Made by a program: the position numbers and the translations under genes
Shown: in pieces, positions 44,709 through 56,964 of the stretch
How the letters are laid out: each line of letters begins with the position of its first letter
Position numbering within the stretch: the stretch's first letter is position 1
The notes under the pieces: generated by a model
What the model was told of the DNA's origin: nothing
Seen by the model: only the letters and a program-made list of their open reading frames with translations
The model's database searches: none
Assembly (NCBI GenBank): GCA_950295325.1
Contig: OX485803.1
Coordinates: 72,677,554 to 72,741,553, forward strand
Source: Polytrichum commune
Taxonomy: Eukaryota > Streptophyta > Polytrichopsida > Polytrichales > Polytrichaceae
DNA: 64,000 nucleotides
Direction: 5' to 3'

Positions 44709-46214
44709 TGTGAGCCCAAATTGATGCCCACATGTGTTGTTAACACTTGTAAAACATTACAAGTGGTATTTTATTGATTTATGATTATTCACAAAAATAT
44801 AAAAAGAGTGAAGCTTGAAGAAAACTAAGTTTGGAGCATTAGGCTTGTGTGGAGTGGATTTAAGTAGTATGAGGACATACCTTGGTAAAGTGTGGTAGGT
44901 AAAAAGCCAAGGTTAGTTAAATGTTTGAATTAGGATCTTTGTTGATCATTTGAAGGAGGAAGGCTTAGGAGATAAGATGAGAGTCTACAAAGTAGAAGGA
45001 GATTTCAAAGGCTTATCGTGAGCCTTGAGGATGCTCACCCCCTCAAACTCATTATATAATCCCTCATTCTTCCCTCACTCCTCCTCTCTTTCCTTCGTGC
45101 TCCTTGGCACCCCACGTGTTATAAGTGTGGGTGTATGGAAGCAAAATAGGAGCACATGTGTGTGCATGGTTTTGAAGTTAGGAGCCAAGGCTAGTTGGCC
45201 TTGAAGAGGGCTTGACCTCTTGTTAGCATTAGTTTGGGTGTGAATGATTTTAAGATAATTTATGGCTTCAAGTTGTAGTACTTGAGTTCATATTTCTTGG
45301 GTATATGTGTTTGCTAAGTGTCATCATAACTATTCCACTCGGGCTAGGAGGAAATCGAAGGGTGGAGTACTTTTGGTGACACGTTGCCGGAACACGAGTT
45401 GGTAAATGAGAGGGTCCTTTGAGTAGTCTAGGTTGTAAGGGGCATAACTTCCGAGCAGAAGAAGATACTTCGTTAAAATTTAGAGGGTTAGTAAACAACT
45501 TGTTTATATGAACATGGTCAAAATCTGAGGATGTTTGGAGTACTAGAGCAGCAGTTATGACATTCTGAACTTTGCCTACATTTTCAAGCTGAAATGGGCA
45601 TAACTCCTGGACAGAGGCTTAGAAACACATGAAATTTTGAGGGCTGCTTTGTTCTTAGGTTTCCTAGTTGTGGTACAAATTTCAAGTCATTCCGAGTAGA
45701 TGAGAAGGAGATATATCATTCTGAAGTGTTTTCAAAAGTTGCAGACTAAAAAGGCCATAACGTTTTGGCAAAAAATGAAAATAGTTTGAAATTTCAGGAG
45801 GTCATAAATAATTAGTTTTTGTGATTGCTCCCAAAATTTGAAGTTCTTTGAAGCCCGTGGGAGGAAGTTATGACATTCTGAAATCTGGGTAGACTGACAC
45901 ACTAAAATGGTCATAACTGTCGAACAGAAAATGGGATAGGCTCACAAATTGGTGAGATGTTTTTTTTGCTTTGTCTCCCTAGTTACAGATAAAATTTCAG
46001 GACATTCCGATAAGTAATGGGAAAGTTACACTATTCTTAAATTTATTCTGGATGTAGCCTTGGGGGTTAAATTATAAGTCATTAATGTTGTGTATATTCC
46101 AAAGGCATATTGGAATGATACATTGAGTTACTAAGGAAGGAGTTTGCTAAGTGTCATCAATACTATTCCACTCGGGCTAGGACGAAATCGAAGGGTGGAG
46201 TACTTTTGGTGACA
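44709..46214 (+). mobile_element. Solo LTR, plus orientation, subfamily with different 3' tail
   Basis: A 1,506-bp copy starting TGTGAGCCCAAATTGATGCC and ending TACTTTTGGTGACA, with the perfect TSD gcctg (44704-44708 and 46215-46219). A good TATA-like box (aaaatataaaaagagtg) lies near 44794. The tail ccactcgggctaggacgaaa differs from the other copies. A second copy of the last ~70 bp lies at about 45310-45380, so the repeat block 45383-46140 sits between two copies of the LTR end. Confidence 0.93.
45435..46060. repeat. Four-copy ~156-bp tandem repeat inside LTR
   Basis: Units begin with g(g/t)cataac at about 45440, 45597, 45753 and 45909, a period of about 156 bp. Each has a later a(t/g)ttctgaa-type word. 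The copies are strongly diverged. Confidence 0.65.
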
Positions 46215-47242
46215 GCCTGTTAGAACCTTTGAAGGTTAGCGGGGAGGGAAGAATTTTGATTCAATTTTGATCCAGAATGCTGAATTGAATTGGATGGTCG
46301 CTAGGTTGGTTGACAAGTGGGATTGTTCCCAGGAATCAGTCATGTAAAGCACAGTCAATTCCACAGGAGGTAAAACAAGGCCGCATTGTAATTTGGAAAT
46401 TGGTTTCACCCTGCTTTCTGCAATGTGATAAAAGAGTAATCTCCGAGCTGGGGCAAAGGCACTGGATCAGTGTTGAGGCCGTGGTCGAATGTCGAAGTCC
46501 TCGGAAAGATGTTGTGGTTGAACAAATGGTTGTGGGCTAACCTGCTTCCTCTGCCGCTAAGTGAAAACTGTCTACAATTCACGAGGTCGTTGGGAGTGAA
46601 TGCGGTCACATCATCAGCTACATTTTCCCAGCATTCGATCCCCTAGTCAATCCCGACTCGCTGCAACTCTGACCATGAATTACAGGGGGGCCAACAGAAT
46701 TCTTGGGGTCCGAGGTCCTCAGGCTCTTCCAGCTGGCTGCTAATCGGAGCACAACTCTGCTGGGAAAGGGTCTAAGAGAGAAGTTGCATGAATTTGGGGC
46801 AGGTGTGGCTGTAAAGGGAGAAGGGAGGTTAAATCTTCAAACGGCAGGCAAGGATGGTTGAGGCAGCTTCGGAAGGATTAACCAGCAGGTGACTACTGGA
46901 TGGAGAGTGAAGGCATAGTGCTGCTAAGTAGGACATTAGTGGGTGGTTAGATGTGTGATTAGGGGATTGAGATCATGATCATTGCCTAGCCCATTGTCAC
47001 TCGGTGGGTATGCAATCCAATTCTAGGATAATTAGGGTGGGGGTTTAGGGTTTAAGAATAGTGTGTGAGGATTTGACATGTAGGCATGGGTTGCCTCATG
47101 CAATTGGATGAGGGTGGTTGTGCAAGTATGTGCAAACCATAAGCCTTCACCCGGACTATGACGCAAAAGGGTGGGGGTTTTGGGTTCACAGTGGTTTAAC
47201 CTTCAATCATTTCTACCATTCGGCTTATACAACCAAGGATGG

Positions 47243-48512
47243 TGTGAGACCAAACCACCAACCCTTATGCGTCCTAGTCCGGGTGAGGGCATGGGGATCA
47301 CATTCATGTTCACATAACTCCAATTCTTTCTACGTAATTAAACTCCCTTACATTCCACATCAATCTTGGCACACCAATCCATTCCACGATAAGATTACAA
47401 GCGTTGACAAACGCTCTTCTCTATTATCACAATCCTAACACACCCTATTGCGACCCCAATATCACTCACATCCAAGTTCACCCACTAATCCTACCATCTA
47501 ACGCCTCGTGTTCCCCTAACTTGCTAATGAACTAATTATCTAAATTAATATTATGTAATAACCTAATTAACTAACTATAACATAATCTAGTGTAGCACTA
47601 TTGCCCCCCCCCCCCCTTATACCACTTCGGCCTCAACCCCTTAGGCAGCTGCCTAAATCCTACAAACACCCATATTCTCCATTTGGTCAGCTACTCAAAG
47701 CCCAGCAGTCTCAATTCGGCCAGCTGCCTCAAAGCCAACATTCTCAATTCGGCTAGCTCCTCAAGGCACAGCGTTCTAACTTCGGTCAGCTGCTCAAAGC
47801 CCAGCATTCTCAATTCGGCCAGCTCCTCAAAGCACCGTTCTAACTTCGGTCAGCTGCTCAAAGCCCAACATTCTCAATTCGGCCAGCTCCTCAAAGCACC
47901 GTTCTAACTTCGGTCAGCTGCTCAAAGCCCAACATTCTCAATTCGGCCAGCTCCTCAAAGCACCGTTCTAACTTCGGTCAACTGCTCAAAGCCCAACACT
48001 CTCAATTCGGCCAGCTACCTCAAAGCCAGCATTCTCAATTCGGCCAGCTCCTCAAAGCCAGCATTCTCAATTCGACCAGCTGCCTCAAGGCACCGTGTTC
48101 TCTATTTGGCCAGCTGCCTCAAGGCACCGTAGAGAGGGAGCAAGGGGAGGGGGAGAAGAGAGAGAGCACCCCAAAGCCACACACCCCTTAACCTTTTCCC
48201 AACTAAAAATAACTCAAGCCTATCCACTAAACCCTCAACCCCTAAACCACGCGGGAAGGCCTTAATTCAAACAATTAAACCCCAAGGCCCTTCCCCTTTC
48301 TTAACACACAAACTCTCAACTTAATTCAACCAACCCCCTAATGCCACTAATCCTTTAATTAACCACACAAAATAAGCCTAAGGCCTAAAACATAAATCCA
48401 CACCAAGCCTCACTCTTTTTAATCCTTTTTGTTGTTTCAATAACGACATCAATTGCAACTTCAAGTAAGTTTTAAACATAAAACAAATATGAGCAACCAT
48501 TTTGGGCTCATA
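47243..48512 (-). mobile_element. Solo LTR, minus orientation
   Basis: A 1,270-bp copy starting TGTGAGACCAAACCACCA and ending TTTTGGGCTCATA, with the perfect TSD gatgg (47238-47242 and 48513-48517). The hairpin is at 47400-47415 (AGCGTT, GACA, AACGCT). The TATA-like region is cactctttttaatcc near 48411. It lies outside the old gypsy element, about 50 bp beyond its end. Confidence 0.94.
47690..48130. repeat. Tandem repeat inside LTR, 31-33 bp (CAATTCGGCCAGCT unit)
   Basis: A dimeric array of cagctgctcaaagcccaaca with ttctcaattcggc (33 bp) and cagctcctcaaagcaccgtt with ctaacttcggt (31 bp). ORF 47683-47907 is a by-product. Confidence 0.92.
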
Positions 48513-49042
48513 GATGGCCAATATGGAAATTGGTTGAAGTTATGTATCTTGAGCCAACCCTCCTTTTTGATAGCATGTATATCGCAAATCTTCAAATAAT
48601 TTTACAAAGTGTTAGTAATTTAATTAGATATTGTACTTTGATAGCTTTCCGCCGACATCTTACACGCCTAATTTGGAGCTAGAATGAATTAAGTAGGAAA
48701 ATCTAAAGTTTGTCTAAGAATTGTCACTGACAACCGTAGTATTTATCTACAGTCCAACCCTCACATATTATTTCCAAGGTTTTTGGATTATTTTTGTATT
48801 TTTTTAGCAGCCTTTGTCAATAACTTTCCTATGATAAATAACACATTCAATTCAAATTAATAAAAAAGGAAATATAAATTTATAACTGAAATTACTATAG
48901 GTTGTAATATATTCTCTAAATGTAACCCGACAATTAAAAATTGAAAGATGATGATGTGAAAAAATTGATTAATTTTTATGGTCTATTGGATAAATGTACT
49001 AAATATGATGGATGAAATTTAGATGAAGTTAGGATGATTAAG

Positions 49043-51558
49043 TGTGAGCCCTAAACTGTCACCCTTATGCGTCGTAATCCGGGTGAAGGCCCATGGCCCA
49101 CGTGAACTCTAATAACTCATTTCAACCGTAGACAATTGAAGCACAACCATTTTATTCAAATTTTGTATTAGAACCAAGTGATCATAAGCATTCAATAATG
49201 CTCTCAACCCTTACAATTGTTAATAAACATTGTGCTCAAATCATTCAATCACTACAAGAGAAACAAGGGTTTTTAGTACAGTGTTTTAGCATGCATGTGC
49301 TAATTGGACCAACACTTCATGAAAAAAAAGGAAATCGACATGTTTCTAGTATAAGTGTTGGAAAATAGTCATTGTGGACACATTGACGTCCCAATATTGT
49401 TTATAGGACGACTCACATCGTCCTATAAACAATCAGACAATTTGCCCAATAGATTGTATGAATTATGGTCGGTAATTTTGAAGACATATGTGGAAAATCA
49501 TGTACACAGTAAATAGTAGACAATTTCTAATATATTATAAATAGAAGTCCATTAATAGTAATAGTAATATAATAGTAAATGGTAAATAAGAATGGCACAC
49601 CATTAATAGAACTAAATAATAATATAACTAAATAATAAATATCAGACTATAAATAGTAAATAGTATACTATATACAGTAGATAAAAATAACATACTATCA
49701 ATAATATACTATATACTATATAAAATAGATAATAATAAAATACTATAAATAATAAACAGAAGACCGTTAATAGTACTAATATACTATATACAGTAGATAA
49801 TAATAACATACTGAAAATAATAAAGAATAAAGACAATAAAATAATAATAAAATAGAAAAACATCACTATTAATAGTAATAGTAAACTATAAACTATAAAT
49901 AGTAAATAGTATACTATATACAATAGATAATAATAAAAAACTGAAAACTGAAAATAATAAATAATAAAGATAATAATAAATAATAAACATCATACCATTA
50001 ATAGTAATAATATACTATAAATATTACATATTACATATCATACCATAAATAATAAATAATATACTATATACAATAGATAATAATAACATACTGAAAATAA
50101 TAAATAATACTATAATAAATAATACTATAAACTATAAACTATAAACTATAAACTATAAACTATAAACTATAAACAATGAATATTAGGCAGTACATAGTAA
50201 ATATAATAATATAAACAATAAATACGAGACAGTTAATAATAAATAATAGGCAGTATACAACAAATACTGGATAATAAATTATAAGCAGTAAATAATAGAC
50301 AATAAATAATATATGCCGTATATATGTACACTAATCAATTCACGCTCACTACCCTAGTGAAGTCCTATTATCAACCCTAACTACCCACTGTTCTCATGAA
50401 TCGCCTCCCTCTAGTACCCGGCTTCGGTGCACAATTTGACTCCCTAGCTTGACTCCACACCCTGCACACACTGCCCCCGTCCAACGTGGTAGCCACATGG
50501 CCTGTTGGTAGCCAGTCTTGGCCCTTGCTTCTCCCGGCCATGGCAGCAGCCTCAACCCCAATGTCACACTCTGCCTTCGCTTCCCAACAACAATCTAGCC
50601 CCTCTCGGTAGAGGTAAGGTTGCGACCACCTCCCCCTTTCACCACAATAGCAACATGAGAGGCAGAATTCCGGCAATCAATCCAGCAAGAAATCAATCCA
50701 GCACCTCAAATCCAGAAAATTTAATCCAGCAATCGATCGAGCACCTTTGCCAGATTTCGATTGACCCAAGCAACCATTTGACTCCCGAGTTTAACTCTTC
50801 CCTAGTAGGTTGTGCATTCGCTCCCCTTAGTATTACTGCTGCTCTTAGGAGCAGCATAGTCACCATGCCTCCTTCGCACCAATTTCCCACCACCTCGCCT
50901 TCGATTGCCACTTGCCGGATGTCTCAGTGTATTATCAACGTCTCCCCGTCGGCATCAGACTTGGAAATATGCAATCCGAGGTAAAATGTGTACCTTCCCA
51001 AGTGTTGCCGTGCCTTGGACTCGCATTGCCGATCTAAGTCATGACTCTCTCCAGCACCACCTGCCCACTCGCCCTTGATCAACCAAGGGCCTTAGTTGGA
51101 TGCAGCTCCAAAAACTTTGAAATTGCGGTAGGGACTTGCCCTTCAGGTCCCGGCACCCAATTGCCAGATGCTTCCCCTTTCTCAGAGGAGAGACGATAGA
51201 ATGAGAGTACCAGCCGAGCGTTCCAGGGACCTCCCCGGCCCTGGATGCGAGAATCCAATGCCTCATCCACAATGTGGAGGCCCCTCCCATCCTAAAACAA
51301 ACAATGAATTAAGCCTAAACGGCTAAGACCGTTAGCATCAAGCCACTTGAGTTTGGCATTAACTAACTTCAATCAACTAATTAACTCATTTTTTATTTTT
51401 CTCACTTAATAACCTAGGTTTAACATCTTAACTCAACTAAGGTCTAAATTCTGAACTCCAATCCAATCTAACTCTCAACTAACTCAACAATTGCTAATTC
51501 TAATGTATTGGTCTTTTTAAAGTTTAAATTGAATGTTGGGCACGAAATCAGGCTCACA
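49043..51558 (-). mobile_element. Solo LTR, minus orientation, AT-expanded
   Basis: A 2,516-bp copy starting TGTGAGCCCTAAACTGTCACC and ending TCAGGCTCACA, with the perfect TSD ttaag (49038-49042 and 51559-51563). The hairpin is at 49187-49202 (AGCATT, CAAT, AATGCT). The middle carries the AT-rich array 49500-50330. Short ORFs at 50377-51290 on both strands show no domain. Confidence 0.92.
49500..50330. repeat. AT-rich tandem array inside LTR
   Basis: Irregular repeats of aataataaatagtaaatag / tatactatatacagtagata, with six or more perfect ctataaa units near 50115-50172. The hydrophobic minus-strand ORF 49642-49923 is a by-product of the repeat. Confidence 0.9.
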
Positions 51559-51563
51559 TTAAG

Positions 51564-53640
51564 CTTGAATGAAGAGCGGTTTTGTGAGGAATAAAGAAAT
51601 GGATTTAAGATGAAATTAGGGTGGTTTGCATGGATGATGAATGGTTATATGAATATAATGCATTTAGATGACTATATGAATATAAAAGGTGTGAGGTAAA
51701 GTAGGCACCCTTTGGATTTCCAAGCCAAGAGTGTTTTTGTACCTACCTTTGAATCACAAATAAACTAAGATTATGATTTGGAAGTCTTGGTGAGGGAAAT
51801 GGATCTAGATAGTCCTATTAAATGTCTAAAAGTCCAATCCAAGCTTAGTTTCCGTGAAATAAGAAATTTAGACATCTCTCGTATATCTTAGGTACAAAAA
51901 TGAAAACCACTGTGCCCTAAAATCTATTATGATCATTTATAAGTCTTAAAATTTTTATAAAAAAATAAGGTCATAAAGTTGTTTAATGGAAACGTCAATA
52001 ACTTAATACTAGGATTCTAGAATGAATTGAAACTACTTAGACTAAACAAAACTTCAATAACTATTTCTACATATAATATTAAAAAGAAATGACAGCTTCA
52101 AAAAATTGTGGCAAGCCTTGAAAGTCAAATGTTCCTAGACAAGTAATTTTTTAAGTAGTCTCAAAAAAAACTTCTATAATTTCTATAATTAAAAAAAAAA
52201 CAAATTTGGCTATAAATATAAATTAAAAACCTATATGTAAATATAAAGTTTGTAGAAAACGAGCACTCTAAGAGCCTGTGGTGAACCTTTGAAGTTAGTT
52301 GTATTTAACATACTTCAGGCTCCAAACTACTCACTACTATTCAAAGACTTCCTCTTTCTTTTGTATTCATTCAAGACCTTCTAGTACTCAATCTTTCAGG
52401 AGCTAACTACCAACTAATAACCCAAGAATATTAGTAACAAGTCAGACAAACTTAAAACAAATAGTAAGCTGAAGAAATTAAATTTTTATTTAATAGAAAG
52501 AGTTTACTTTCTTATTTTCTATAGTATTAAATTATTACTCAATTACATGACACTAATTAATGTTAAATAATCTAAAACTAAATAATATCATATTTTGGTA
52601 TAAAAACTAGTTTTTATGTCCTTCGTTTAAGTGAAAGTCGACTGGAAGTAAAATGAAAGTTGAAAGAGAGAAGATGAAAAAGCTAACCTTCGGAAATGCG
52701 AATCATTTGAAGGCCAAAGTCGCACAAGGTAAATAAAGACGTAATTAAGGGAAGTGATGTTGAAATCCCCCATAGAGTTAAAGGTGAATCATTTTCTAAG
52801 ATTGTTACAGGGGTGGGGGGTGAACCTCTTCATTGACTTGGGCCTCGGTTAACTTGGTGGAGAATTGCTCACCGTCTATTTGCTTAGCATTTCAATCTAG
52901 AAGTTTTAGATCCCTCGAACTTTCGTCCGATTAATATTCATCTATACGTTGGCTTATTAGTGTCAAAAGCCACTTGTCAGTAAGATCCTTTATCGTCAAG
53001 AGAACCTATACTAAATCAAAATAAGGATCCGATTATATCTATTAAAGTCAACTTGCCATCTGTTTCATTCTATCACCGTAGATACCTCCCTTTGGATCTT
53101 AATCGTCGTAGATACCTCCTTTTGGATCTTTTTGGAATGACGTTTGGAATAACAAGGAATATCTATTCATTCAATATTTATCCAATCCAACTAAGTATCT
53201 TATTATTAATTATGTAATTTATTTTAGCCACCTTAAATAACCCATTAATAAATCGCTAAAATCCTTTATTTAGAGTTTCCAAGCTAATTTCTATTATTAA
53301 AACCTTGTAATTAAACATATTATTCTCTTAATAACCCAAATAATGATAATGTAAAGGTCATTTTATAAAAATTCAAATCAATTCTCACATATGTATTTAT
53401 TGCTATTTTGTCACTCTTCGCAAATTCATCCTTAAACAGAACAACCAAACACAATTTAACAATAAGGTTATACTATACTTGTACAAACTATGCTCACATG
53501 CTTTCATTTTTTTTGTAATTTACAAAAGGGCCTAAGAACTCACATAGAGAAAGTATTACAATAGGCACTTGTGATCAATGTAAACCACTTCTTTTTTGTA
53601 GGTTCATTTTCCAAACACTTCTTGTAGTGGTTTGCATGAA
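51564..53640. other. AT-rich DNA, no gene seen
   Basis: No ORF above about 60 codons and no motif was recognised. A near-duplicate cgtagatacctcc(c/t)tttggatctt occurs at 53077 and 53105. Confidence 0.5.
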
Positions 53641-53664
53641 AAAATATCTTAATTTGTTTCACAG

Positions 53665-53765
53665 CCTGGAGGGTGCACTCATTATTAGAACTGAGAACCA
53701 CGTGCTTGCATAAAATTGAGAACCCTAATTTAAGAATTTTCACTTCATAAAATGATATACATACA
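53665..53765. repeat. Diverged relative of the CAGGGAGTGCAC MITE end
   Basis: The stretch gcctggagggtgcactcattattagaac...ccacgtgcttgcat resembles the left end of the MITE at 25221 (cagggagtgcactattcatt...tcacgtgcgtgcat). The other end was not found. Confidence 0.35.
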
Positions 53766-55842
53766 AATATCTAGCTAGAAAATTCCCACGTGAAAACTAA
53801 ATAATTTGTTTAAACTCCAACCACATGTATACGCCAAAAAAGCATGTGAAAAATATGGCTAAAATACTCATTTATCAAAGACAAATTCATTTATCATTTA
53901 TTCATTTAGCAAAACAAAATTCTTTATCATTTATGAATTCCATTGTATGTAATTCATACAAATCTTACAAATAGAACCCAAACAACCTTTGACTCTACAA
54001 ACTTCTTGAATCTTTGATTGTGTTGCCATGTAGTGCATGCAACTCAATGAAAGCCTCAAAGAAATATGGAGGATTATGGTTGCCTTCTCATAAATTCCAG
54101 GCATTTGGATTTTTGGGACAACCCACATTGCTTTGTTGGTTCATCAAGCAACTACCTAACTAAAAGAGCAATTTTAGGCAACGAATGAAATCTTGCTCTA
54201 GATAATCATGTCAAATCACATGTCAGTCAAACTTCATGTCAAAATGCAAATTATCACAAATTTCATAGTATTGACTTAATGATTTAAAAAATAAAATTAC
54301 TAGGTCTTTTGAATATCAAACTAAGAGTTATTTACAATGATTTAGTGTATTAAAAAAATTAAACCCATGATCATCTAAAGCTGTTGTTTTATAAATTTGA
54401 ATGTATAGAATGCATAAAACAATGGTACAGAAAGTATGAGGTAAATGGCAAGTTGAGTTGACATTTGTTGTGTATTTAAAAATGCATTTTTAAGCTTCAA
54501 TTTTATTTCATCTACTAAGATATTATTATCAATATATTTTTACATAATTAATTATAATTCATAAGTTATGTTTTTATCTAGTCTTGTCATATTGGAAGTA
54601 CAATACATTGCGGTTGCTTATGAATCTAATATGGATTAAATACTTATATTAGTATGACATTTGTTTGATATAGTTTTGTCGAAAACATTTGTACATACCT
54701 TAGAAATCATACATTTTAGTAATACTTGTGGTCTTTATAATTATTTTTGTAAACACATCATATAACTTAATCGATTTATTTCAATTTGACCTAAAGTCAC
54801 TAAATGTCATTTCTATTTTTGTACCTAGTTCTTTAGTGAATTTTTATTTTTATTTTTATTTGTTTAAAAGTAAATTTTTAATTATGATTTAAAGGTTCTT
54901 AAACCAAATGTGTAGTCCATTGGCAGAAGTGGATAATGAAATCTACAAACAACTTTTTTTTTTATGTGTATTTTTGATGTTTATGAGTTTGAGCTTCTTT
55001 CAATGATTTGAGAACAAATGTTTGGTCACTAAAAAAGTATTTATCTACAAAAGATACAATTTCTTCATTGGTCTTAATTTGAAATATAAGAGCATTTTTT
55101 ATCTATGTCAAGAAATGATCATGTTCATTGCATCGCGTTTGAAATTTAGTAACAAAAAAATTTGTAACTTCTCTTATTATAGAATATTATTTTAAAAATA
55201 AAATTTCAAATATTATGAAACAATAATTACAATACAATAGACAAGTCACTGGATCATATTTAATCAATTTTGTTATATGAGCAGATTCAAGTAAATAAAA
55301 ATCAGAAATTTTTAAAGCATTGGCAATCAATTCATATAAAATTCCATAAACATTTTGCACTGATTAATATGATTAAATAACGTTTGGGGGGAGGGGCTAG
55401 TTGTCTTCTCATTACCAAAAAAAAAATTTCAACCTTTTGTGTAGTCTAGAGATGAGCGGAGTCATTTTAAATCACAAAACCAATGATAGTCGCAAAATTT
55501 TATCCAAATTAGGTTCTTGTACAATTTAACTAGGTGTTAATAATCTTCCACTCAACTTTATTTTTGATGCGAATCCTTTTACTTCTCGAATGTAAATATT
55601 AATTGCTTCAAAAATCATATTTTGAGCAAAATCATGATTTTTATATAAAAGTTCTCACTTTGAATAGATTTGATCATTTCATTTCTAAGTATATTATTTA
55701 ATACATAAAATATTGGATTTCTTTTTATCTCCATCATTTTCAAACAATGTTTAAATACATACAAACATCCTTTTGAAATTCAAGCACGCTCACATTTTAA
55801 TACAATGGATATTTGTTTTTGTAATATATTATTTAATATTAT
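53766..55842. other. AT-rich DNA with faint minus-strand coding traces
   Basis: No intact ORF. On the minus strand around 55490-55650 a stretch reads FAQNMIFEAINIYIREVKGF and KIKLSGRLLTPS between stops, suggesting an old coding sequence that continues from the relics further right. Family unknown. Confidence 0.3.
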
Positions 55843-56038
55843 ACATTGTTTTTAAAAACATAATCTTTTATACAAATAACATCCATATATTGGTATATCA
55901 TTGATCTTTCCATCAAAATTATTGAAAAATATTTGTTTCCCTCAGTTACACTCATAACTTTATTTTTAATTTTCACCGATGTCAATGTAAGATTCATATT
56001 CTTATTTACATATTTAAAATGTTCTAATGTTTGGAATG
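55843..56038 (-). pseudogene. Unrecognised minus-strand coding relic
   Basis: Sixty-five codons read openly (PFQTLEHFKYVNKNMNLTL, ILMERSMIYQYMDVICIKD) in a region where chance stops are dense, and the composition is protein-like. It lies downstream, on the same strand, of the OTU-like relics. No domain was recognised. Confidence 0.35.
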
Positions 56039-56964
56039 GCGGTTTTTGAAGATGAATGTTGTTTCATTTTGAATTTTTAAAATAATTTATTATAAATTCT
56101 CTATTCTTTCAATACTATATTGATTATTCAATTTTTTAATTTTTAATTTTTATTCAAGATATTTGTATAAAATTTTAAATATTGTGTATTATGTGCTTTC
56201 TTGTTATTAATATATTTCAAACGTCTGTTCAATTGTAGGTTGACAATCAGGAAAATTCTCAAAAACACATTCACTTTGCTTTGAATATTATCATATTCAT
56301 GATTCTCAACTATTCTTTTAATACAAACATCATGATATTTTCAATCAAATGGTCGCTTTTCTAATTTTTGAATTTTTTTGTAGATGTTGTAATTTATTTG
56401 ATAATTCATGATTTATGATTCCCTATTTTATTTTTATTCAATTAATTTAATATGTTTGAATATTTATGGAATTATAACATGTAATCATTGATTTAATGAA
56501 ATGGATTTCATAGCTTTAACTTTGTAATCTAAATGTGAATTCGATATTGCATTTCTCAATTATTCATTCATTTGTGTCAACCAATTTATTTTTATTTTTT
56601 TGTCTAAAATTGATAGGACCATACTAATTGTTGTGACTAAGGTTGTCATAATAGAGAAGCATAATGTCATTTTGAGTAATTAATTGTAATGAAACCAGTC
56701 GGATATCTTCTATTTAGAAGAATATGTAAACACACTCTGTATTGGTTCCAAGATCGGTTTATTTATTAGATCTTTTTTTTTTTAATTTTTTCTATTTCAC
56801 TAAAGTAGATTGATTCAAATATTTCTACATTTATAAAATCTATGGTGTGGTGTTGTTGTTCTTTTTTTCTTTTTTTCTTTTTTCTTTTATTGAAGTTAAT
56901 GAATTTGGTTAAAGTATTGATTCTTCATCTAAATGTCTGTTTTTATAATTTAATGATTTTATAG

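Larger units (their letters stand above)
5981..47190 (+). mobile_element. Old Ty3/gypsy element hosting the nested insertions
   Basis: Outermost element of the nest. Its 5' LTR appears to start at 5981 (TGTGAGCCC) and resume after the 6388-27532 insertion, ending at 29786 (GGGTCACA). Pol lies at 30147-32023 and 43105-43966, and the 3' LTR runs from 44027 to 47190. The possible TSD is gtggt (5975-5979 and 47191-47195) with one extra base at the left junction, so the pairing is likely rather than proven. Removing insertions, and the tentative LTR at 28281-29256, gives LTRs of about 1.68 and 1.65 kb. No gag or protease remains between the 5' LTR and the reverse transcriptase, so that part was deleted. 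Confidence 0.55.
44027..47190 (+). repeat. 3' LTR of the old gypsy element (interrupted)
   Basis: Starts TGTGAGCCTGAAATTAAGG and ends GTTTTGGGTTCACA; the tail ttcacccggactatgacgc is conserved. Net length is about 1.65 kb without the LTR at 44709-46214. A TATA-like box (aaaacataaaaagagtg) lies near 44107. Short ORFs 44223-44594 and 46310-46609 are not accepted as genes. Confidence 0.85.

Noticed and set aside
49642-49923. Hydrophobic minus-strand ORF that looks like a membrane protein
   Set aside because: It is the translated AT repeat; Leu/Ile/Tyr/Phe content follows from the repeat.
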